DNA of 21,177 nt, taken from an uncultured Dialister sp. Its GTDB lineage: Bacteria > Bacillota > Negativicutes > Veillonellales > Dialisteraceae. A model generated the notes under the pieces. The model saw nothing but the letters and a program-made list of their open reading frames with translations, was not told the DNA's origin and did not search any database. The stretch covers positions 1 to 21,177 of the forward strand of contig CAKQBK010000046.1 in NCBI GenBank assembly GCA_934216155.1. Reading direction: 5' to 3'. This document shows, one piece after another, positions 15,641 to 21,177 of the stretch. Numbering within the stretch: position 1 is the first letter of the stretch; every line of letters starts with the position of its first letter. A program made the position numbers and the translations under genes.

Positions 15641-17005
15641 ATGAAAAAGATTCTCGCACTGGCTGCTGTAGCAGCACTCACCGCTGGCGTATCCGCATAC
15701 GCAGCAAATCCATTCTCTGATGTATCCACCGATGACTGGGCTTATCAGGCAGTATCCGACCTGTCCGACCAGGGCGTTGTAGAAGGTTACCCGGACGGCA
15801 CCTTCAAAGGCGAAAGAAACATGACCAGATATGAACTGGCTCAGATCATCGCTCGCCTGATGGCTAAAGAAGACCAGCTGAACGCTGAACAGCAGGCAAC
15901 TCTGGACAAACTGGCTGGCGAATACGCTGATGAACTGGCAAACCTGGGCGTTCGCGTTTCCAACCTGGAAAAGAAAGTTGGCAACATTGCTTGGTCCGGC
16001 GATGCTCGTATGCAGTACCAGCGTAGACTCGGTGAAGAAACCAAACATACTGATGCATGGAATGGTCGTATGAGAATCAATGTACAGGGCCAGGTCAATG
16101 ACCAGGTGACTGTTAACGGTCGTCTCGTAACCGAAGCTGACCTGAAGGGCAATGATGATGGTATTGATGATGGCAATACTACCATGGATCGCATCAATGC
16201 TAAATGGGCACCAAACGATGCTACTTATGTAACCATTGGTCGTCAGGGCATTGCTCTAGACCAGACCGGCACATTCTGGGATGAAGATGGTGTATTCGAT
16301 GGCGTTGCAGCTGGTTGGGATAATGGTAAAATCGGTGTAGAAGCTGGTTATGGTTATTTCAAGTCCGTTACTGATAAAGCTGATGGTAGTAAATTCCTCT
16401 GGCAGAACGATAGTAGAACAGCTGCCAAAGCTCCGGAAGCTTGGTATGGCAAATTGACTGGTCATATTGGTGATACTGCTGATGTTTCTGCTTTCTATCT
16501 GAAAAACCAGAAAATGAATGGTATTATTGAAGGTGATGAAGGGGAAGACCCAATTAATTTCAATGGTACTAAATCTTCTGTTTGGGGAGCTGGTGCTACC
16601 GTAGGTCTGGGTGCAGGATTCACTTTGGATGGTGACTTTGTTCAGTCCAGATTTAAACATCCAACAGATGGTTCTTTGCATGCAAATCTTTGGACTGCTG
16701 GACTCACTTATGGTGAAGTAGACACTGATAAAGTGGGTTCTTGGTCTCTTGGCGTTCATTATGTAAAGGCTGATGCTGCTTCTACATGGCTTGGCAATAC
16801 AGCTTTGGATATGGGTGATCAGTTGGAATCTAGCTATGATACTGATGTTCATTTCTGGGTTGCTAAAGCAGGCGTTGCTGTTCAGAAGAATGTAGAACTG
16901 GATGCTTACTACAACTTCGCTGCTAAAGCAGGTAAGGATGCTGACGGAAACAGCGCAGACGATCCAGCTGATACCTGGGGCATTGAACTGAACTATGCAT
17001 TCTAA
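15641..17005 (+). CDS. ompM: OmpM-type SLH-domain outer-membrane porin, copy 4
   Basis: The protein has 454 residues. The N-terminal third (signal peptide, SLH, coiled coil) matches copies 1 and 3 almost base for base up to K-K-V-G-N-I-A-W-S-G-D-A-R. The barrel is then clearly different, with its own glycine-rich and acidic segments and the ending W-G-I-E-L-N-Y-A-F instead of L-N-Y-K-F. The ribosome-binding site is AAGGAGCG at 15627-15634. A Fur-like site upstream, if real, would suggest iron-responsive control of this copy only. The terminator is unrelated to that of copies 1-3, so the copy-4 gene and its downstream end may come from another source. The barrel selectivity cannot be predicted from sequence alone. 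Confidence 0.94.
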   Translation: MKKILALAAVAALTAGVSAYAANPFSDVSTDDWAYQAVSDLSDQGVVEGYPDGTFKGERNMTRYELAQIIARLMAKEDQLNAEQQATLDKLAGEYADELANLGVRVSNLEKKVGNIAWSGDARMQYQRRLGEETKHTDAWNGRMRINVQGQVNDQVTVNGRLVTEADLKGNDDGIDDGNTTMDRINAKWAPNDATYVTIGRQGIALDQTGTFWDEDGVFDGVAAGWDNGKIGVEAGYGYFKSVTDKADGSKFLWQNDSRTAAKAPEAWYGKLTGHIGDTADVSAFYLKNQKMNGIIEGDEGEDPINFNGTKSSVWGAGATVGLGAGFTLDGDFVQSRFKHPTDGSLHANLWTAGLTYGEVDTDKVGSWSLGVHYVKADAASTWLGNTALDMGDQLESSYDTDVHFWVAKAGVAVQKNVELDAYYNFAAKAGKDADGNSADDPADTWGIELNYAF

Positions 17006-17022
17006 TCTCACGGATTAGCAAT

Positions 17023-17052
17023 AAAAAAGAACTCCTTCGGGGGTTCTTTTTT
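17023..17052 (+). terminator. Terminator of ompM copy 4
   Basis: AAAAAAGAACTCC-TTCG-GGGGTTCTTTTTT is a stable hairpin with a TTCG tetraloop. The A-run before it means it could also act on the minus strand. Confidence 0.93.
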
Positions 17053-17309
17053 ATTGCCTTTTTAGTGGGCAAGCCATGCTGTTAAGTTAAGGATTTGCGT
17101 TAGTAGATATGATTCCGCAATAGGTTACAGGTTACTCAGGCTGCTCAAGTTTCTAAGGTCGCTCAGGTTTCTCGAATGTGCCAATATACGCTATGGTTAT
17201 CATCTCATTCGGAGCCCCTTAGAACCCTTTGTACCCTTAGAACCTTCAGTACCTTATGCTCACAAGTGGCATGATTGATGAGTATTACCTGTTTATTATT
17301 CTCAAATTT

Positions 17310-17640
17310 ATTTTCTAGCGTTCTTTTCTAGTTTCTAGCGATGCTTGGCACTATCGTCATTCCGACCGAAGTGGAGGAATCTTTTTCGTTTTTGTGAAAG
17401 GCACTATGAAAAGCACTTGGGGTGAAATGAGACCTAGTGTCTGGGGCGTTAACATATGAGGCTAACGGATAGAAGTAATGTCAGCTGGATGTAATACTAA
17501 AACGGGAAGTCTCATTTCATAGCGGAAGAGAAACAAAGAACATTAAGGAATACCCCAAAGATCCTTCGATATCGCCCTACGGGCGGCTCAGAATGACGGG
17601 AAAGAGATGAAATCGCTAACGAGGAAGAAAAGAACGGTAT
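17310..17640. repeat. MITE-like intergenic repeat, distant copy
   Basis: This has the same architecture as the units near 7350 and 8607: an outer CGTTCTTTTC answered by GAAAAGAACG, then GTCATTCCGACCGAAGTGG answered by GCTCAGAATGACG, then GAAATGAGAC answered by GTCTCATTTC. It is more diverged than the two tyrS-proximal copies. The segment before it (17058-17310) holds short GGTT/GAACC-type repeats and no gene. Confidence 0.7.
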
Positions 17641-17643
17641 ATA

Positions 17644-17684
17644 GTTAGCAGTTGGCAGTTAACCGTTAACTGCCAACTGCTAAC
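17644..17684. repeat. 41-bp perfect palindrome
   Basis: Arms of 20 bases (17644-17663 and 17665-17684, starting GTTAGCAGTTGGC) surround a single central C. No T-run follows directly. It sits against the right end of the MITE-like repeat. Confidence 0.8.
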
Positions 17685-17728
17685 AATATAATAAATCTAT
17701 TACGAAAATTTTTCGGGAGGGGTACACA

Positions 17729-17797
17729 ATGTGTCAGAAATTTAATATAATAAAGATGAATTATTTTATCTTAATGACTGGGGTTCTATGGCGGTGA
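17729..17797 (+). CDS. Possible 22-residue leader or small protein
   Basis: ATG 17729 has GGGAGGGG six bases upstream, an unusually strong ribosome-binding site, and the frame encodes M-C-Q-K-F-N-I-I-K-M-N-Y-F-I-L-M-T-G-V-L-W-R then TGA. I do not recognise it. It is hydrophobic in the middle and basic at the end. It is the only feature with translation signals in the 1 kb before the sensor kinase, so it could be a leader peptide or a chance frame. Confidence 0.25.
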   Translation: MCQKFNIIKMNYFILMTGVLWR

Positions 17798-17929
17798 TGT
17801 GGCTATAGGGACATGGAGATGAAACGTGCATGTGAAGGTTCTGTAGCGATGATGTGGTAAGTGAATCATAGTGATGTATTGGATATCAAAAGGTTCTGGC
17901 TTCGAGAAAATCGATAGATTTTCAATGAA

Positions 17930-18001
17930 CCTTGAGAACCTTGAGAACCTTGAGAACCTTGAGAACCTTGAGAACCTTGAGAACCTTGAGAACCTTGAGA
18001 A
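17930..18001. repeat. 9-bp tandem repeat, (CCTTGAGAA) x8
   Basis: Eight perfect units end 33 bases before the sensor-kinase start. The kinase frame has a stop (TAA 18014) between the repeat and the ATG, so the tract is not coding for it. Changes in copy number would alter promoter spacing or the mRNA leader. Confidence 0.93.
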
Positions 18002-18034
18002 ACCTGAGCAACTTAAGCATTATGGGGTGAGTCT

Positions 18035-20884
18035 ATGAAATATAACCGGGGAACGTTCGGGCCGTGGGGCGGTATACTTTTGTGCGTGCTGTTTCTTTTG
18101 GCGTGGTTTATCATGCCTGCCAGGGCCGATGAGGGGGAGAAGACTGTTCGCATCGGATGGTATGCGGATACCAGCAGTACCGGAAGCCAGGGGGAACGCA
18201 GCGGTTACAGTTATGAATATGAGCAGACTGTAGCGGCTTATACCGGATGGACCTATGAGTATGTGCAGGCCGACTGGAATGACTTGGTTCGCATGGTGCA
18301 GGACGGGGAGATTGACCTTTTGAGCAATATTTCCTATACGGACGATCGGGCCCAAAAGGTGCTGTTCTCTGATTTGCCCATGGGAGAAGAGAAATATTAC
18401 ATCTATGCGGATTTGAGAAGTTCCGGTATTTCCATGACCCAGTTGGAATCTTTCCAGGGCAAGCGAATTGGGGTGCTGGTTGGTTCTATTCAGGAAACGG
18501 TGCTGAAGCAATGGATGGAGAAGCAGCAGATTTCCATGCAGCTGGTGCCAGTGACCAATTTGAAAGATGCCAAGGAAAAGTTGGCCAGTCATGCCATTGA
18601 TTGCATTGCTTCTGTAGAAGTGCCCGTCTGGGGTGAGATGGGATTTTCAAAAGTGGCCATGTTTGGTTCGGCAGGAAATTACTTTATTATCAATAAAAAT
18701 CGTCCTGACCTAAAAGTATCTTTGGACGCGGCTATGCGGCAAATTGACCGAGATAAGCCTTTCTATACAGATGATTTGTACAAGCAATATTTTGCCACCG
18801 GCACCACAGCGGTGTTATCCCAAGAGGAACAGCAGTGGCTCACAAAGCATGGCACCATTCGCATGGGCTACTTGGCCGATGATGCGGGGATTAGCCAGTA
18901 TGATGAGCAGAACAAAACCGTGGTGGGGGTCATCAATGACTATCTCCAGTTTGTGGAGAAAAACTTTGGGAAGGACTATTTGCGGTTTGAATTGGTGAAA
19001 TATGAGACCCCGGAGGAAGAAATCCAGGCCCTGCAGAATCATGATATTGATATGATTTTCCATTTCACTCACAATCCTTTCATTGCAGAGAAATATGGAT
19101 TTTCTTTGTCCAATCCACTTTTAACGATCAATGTGGGGGCCGTGACGGGGAAACCCAATTTCAATGAAAATGAGGCCAATGTGGTGGCCATGGAAAAGGG
19201 CAATCCATTGGCTATGTGGTATATTTCCAATCAATATCCCAAGTGGACCATCAAGCCCTATGATTCTATGAGGGATGCGGAAAAGGCGGTGCGCCGCGGC
19301 GAGGCGGATTGCTTTACGGTAGGACCGCAGACTGTCAGCAAGTACATGAGTGATGCCAATTTCCATAGTGTATTTCTGACAAAGCCAGCGGACATTTCCT
19401 TTGCAGTCAGACGGAACCATGGGGTGCTGCTGGCGGTTTTGAATAAAACATTGAATGCCATGTCACCTTCTTACTTGAATGGTTCTTTGGCTATGTATGA
19501 CAATGCGCTCCGCAAAGTGTCCACCGTGGATTTCCTGAAAGAACACATCCTGGCGGTGACAGCCCTTTCGATGGTGCTGGTTATTCTGGTTTTGCTCATT
19601 ATCCTGGATTCTCTTAGAAAATCCAAACGGGCAGAAGCGAAAGCCAAAGCATCGGCACTTCGGGCACAGGAACTGAATCAGAAACTCCAAGACAGCCAGA
19701 AAGAGTTGGAGAAAGCGGTGCAGCGGGCAGAAGAGGCCAGCGCGGCGAAGACCAATTTCCTTTTCAATATGTCCCATGATATCCGTACTCCGATGAATGC
19801 CCTTCTGGGCTATACGCAGCTCATGAAAAAGGAACTGACCAGTCCGAAGCTGCTAGATTATGAAGCGAAAATGGAACAGGCTGGTCATTTGCTGCTGTCT
19901 ATCATCAATAATGTGCTGGATATGGCCCGCATCGAAAGCGGTAAGATGGAAGTGGACGAAAGTTACCACAATGCGGGAGACATTATGTCCGAAGTGTATG
20001 AAGTTTTCAAAGGGGAAGCGGATAAAAAGCATATTCAACTGATTCGACATGGTGATGTCACCCATCGTCATATCCTTTGTGATCGGACGAAGATTCAGGA
20101 AATATGGACCAATCTGGTCAGCAATGCCATCAAGTATACCCCCGAAGGCGGCACGGTGAGCATCACCTCTGTGGAAGTGCCAGCGGACAAGGAAGGCTAC
20201 ATGGCGGTGAAAACCACCATCAGTGATAACGGCATCGGCATGAGTAAAGAATTTCTGCCAAAGATATTTGATCCTTTTACAAGAGAAAGAAATACTACCA
20301 TCGGCAAAGTGGCAGGCACCGGTCTGGGCATGCCTATTGTAAAGAAATTGGTAGATATGATGGGTGGTACCTTGACAGTGGAAAGCGAACTGGGAAAGGG
20401 CAGTACCTTTACTTTCACTTTGCAACATCCTATTGCTGATGAAGTGTATTACAACAAAGAAATGAAAGCCAAACGGGAAGCCCAGTATCATCAAGTCATT
20501 GCGGGGCAGCATATCCTGTTGGCAGAAGATAATGAACTGAATGCGGAAATCGCGGTGGCCCTTTTGGAAGAAATAGGACTCAAAGTGGACCGCGTGGCCG
20601 ATGGCGTAGAGTGTGTCCATCGGTTGGAAGAACAACCCGCCGGCACTTATGACCTGATTCTTATGGATATCCAAATGCCTCGGATGGATGGCTATAAAGC
20701 CACCCGGACCATTCGGGCCATGGAGAATCCGGCGAAAGCCCAGATTCCGATCATCGCTATGACTGCCAACGCCTTTGAAGAAGATAAGAAAATGGCACTG
20801 AAAAATGGCATGAATGGCCATATCGCGAAGCCAATCGACGTGGAAAAGATGGAACAGGTATTGGCGGAGATACTGGAAGGGTGA
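18035..20884 (+). CDS. Hybrid sensor histidine kinase with two periplasmic solute-binding domains
   Basis: The protein has 949 residues and a BvgS/EvgS-like layout. A signal or anchor segment (about 13-31) is followed by two SBP_bac_3 Venus-flytrap domains in the periplasm (about 36-255 and 265-490), a transmembrane helix (about 505-524) and a coiled coil (530-572). HisKA has H581 in S-H-D-I-R-T-P. HATPase has N693/N697, D-N-G-I-G and G-T-G-L-G, and the receiver has E831, D832, phosphoacceptor D878, T910 and K932. All catalytic residues are present. No HPt domain and no response-regulator gene is in the window, so the output partner must be elsewhere. The flytrap domains probably bind amino acids or similar small ligands. 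The start is ATG 18035 with GGGGTGAG before it. An upstream 9-bp repeat may affect expression. Confidence 0.93.
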   Translation: MKYNRGTFGPWGGILLCVLFLLAWFIMPARADEGEKTVRIGWYADTSSTGSQGERSGYSYEYEQTVAAYTGWTYEYVQADWNDLVRMVQDGEIDLLSNISYTDDRAQKVLFSDLPMGEEKYYIYADLRSSGISMTQLESFQGKRIGVLVGSIQETVLKQWMEKQQISMQLVPVTNLKDAKEKLASHAIDCIASVEVPVWGEMGFSKVAMFGSAGNYFIINKNRPDLKVSLDAAMRQIDRDKPFYTDDLYKQYFATGTTAVLSQEEQQWLTKHGTIRMGYLADDAGISQYDEQNKTVVGVINDYLQFVEKNFGKDYLRFELVKYETPEEEIQALQNHDIDMIFHFTHNPFIAEKYGFSLSNPLLTINVGAVTGKPNFNENEANVVAMEKGNPLAMWYISNQYPKWTIKPYDSMRDAEKAVRRGEADCFTVGPQTVSKYMSDANFHSVFLTKPADISFAVRRNHGVLLAVLNKTLNAMSPSYLNGSLAMYDNALRKVSTVDFLKEHILAVTALSMVLVILVLLIILDSLRKSKRAEAKAKASALRAQELNQKLQDSQKELEKAVQRAEEASAAKTNFLFNMSHDIRTPMNALLGYTQLMKKELTSPKLLDYEAKMEQAGHLLLSIINNVLDMARIESGKMEVDESYHNAGDIMSEVYEVFKGEADKKHIQLIRHGDVTHRHILCDRTKIQEIWTNLVSNAIKYTPEGGTVSITSVEVPADKEGYMAVKTTISDNGIGMSKEFLPKIFDPFTRERNTTIGKVAGTGLGMPIVKKLVDMMGGTLTVESELGKGSTFTFTLQHPIADEVYYNKEMKAKREAQYHQVIAGQHILLAEDNELNAEIAVALLEEIGLKVDRVADGVECVHRLEEQPAGTYDLILMDIQMPRMDGYKATRTIRAMENPAKAQIPIIAMTANAFEEDKKMALKNGMNGHIAKPIDVEKMEQVLAEILEG

Positions 20885-20908
20885 CTATTTATTCGCTTTT
20901 GCTGAAAA

Positions 20909-20971
20909 GTGCGTAGTGAGTAGTGCGGAGTGCGTAGTGGTGGAAGGGGCGCACAGTTCATAAAGCGCCCC
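20909..20971 (+). repeat. REP-like element copy 3 and possible kinase terminator
   Basis: GTGCGTAGTG-type short repeats are followed by stem GGGGCGC / GCGCCCC (20946-20952, 20965-20971) around the 12-base loop ACAGTTCATAAA. The same layout is seen at 5561 and 5817. A CCCCTTTTT follows a few bases later, so the hairpin could help terminate the kinase transcript. Confidence 0.65.
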
Positions 20972-21068
20972 AATGCCCCTTTTTATAGAACGAGACAAAT
21001 GGTATTTACATACAAATGATAGGCCAGTAGGATGTTAATGTTATTGTGTTACTGTATCCGTATCATTT

Positions 21069-21177
21069 CTAGCGTCATTTCGACCGATGGGATTTGTGTG
21101 AAATGACACTACAGTGTAGTTCAGTACTATGTTGAACAGAAGTGGAGAAATCTTGTGACACTAGTGAGATTATTGAG
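21069..21177. repeat. Partial MITE-like repeat at window edge
   Basis: CTAGCGTCATTTCGACCGA, then AGTGGAGAAATCTTGTGAC, matches the left-end modules near 7350, 7930 and 8920, with an apparent insertion between the two parts. It continues past the window. Confidence 0.55.

Overview
The window comes from a diderm Firmicute of the class Negativicutes. Four paralogous OmpM-type outer-membrane proteins support this: each has a signal peptide, one SLH domain, a short coiled coil and a beta-barrel ending in aromatic F. These proteins tether the outer membrane to peptidoglycan in this class. I cannot fix the genus. All genes except one small nuclease run on the + strand. The window is unusually rich in repeats, from 4-bp slippage tracts to near-identical blocks of a few hundred bases.

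Layout. (1) 1-2346: two acyltransferase-3 membrane proteins in tandem. Each has a short simple-sequence repeat just before the conserved WLD..R start of transmembrane segment 1: a 7-bp unit x11 in the first, a 4-bp unit x7.5 in the second. Neither unit is a multiple of three, so both genes look phase-variable. In this sequence the second gene is out of frame with its ribosome-binding site and ATG; losing one unit would restore it. (2) 2334-4668: an ABC-type AAA ATPase overlapping an RloB-family gene, an AbiL/PARIS-like phage-defence pair. It is flanked by a direct repeat that carries the acyltransferase terminator. (3) 4675-5394: an IS200-type element with tnpA only, and a hairpin that would mask the tnpA ribosome-binding site. 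(4) 5395-7255: REP-like hairpin elements and the housekeeping gene tyrS. (5) 7283-9225: about 2 kb of mosaic MITE-like repeats around a minus-strand GIY-YIG nuclease gene. (6) 9423-17052: four ompM paralogues, each with its own promoter, a shared 19-base leader motif and its own terminator. Two are followed by duplicated arrays of 60-bp repeats arranged as opposing arms. (7) 17058-21177: more repeats, a 9-bp tandem repeat, and an orphan hybrid sensor kinase with two periplasmic solute-binding domains.

How it fits together (inference). Much of the window concerns the cell surface and its variability: switchable acylation of surface glycans, a set of OmpM porins with a common wall anchor and different barrels, and a periplasmic sensor. 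The defence pair and IS element look acquired. tyrS and the ompM genes use the C/G-ending codons of well-expressed native genes, whereas the acyltransferases and the defence pair are visibly more A+T-rich.
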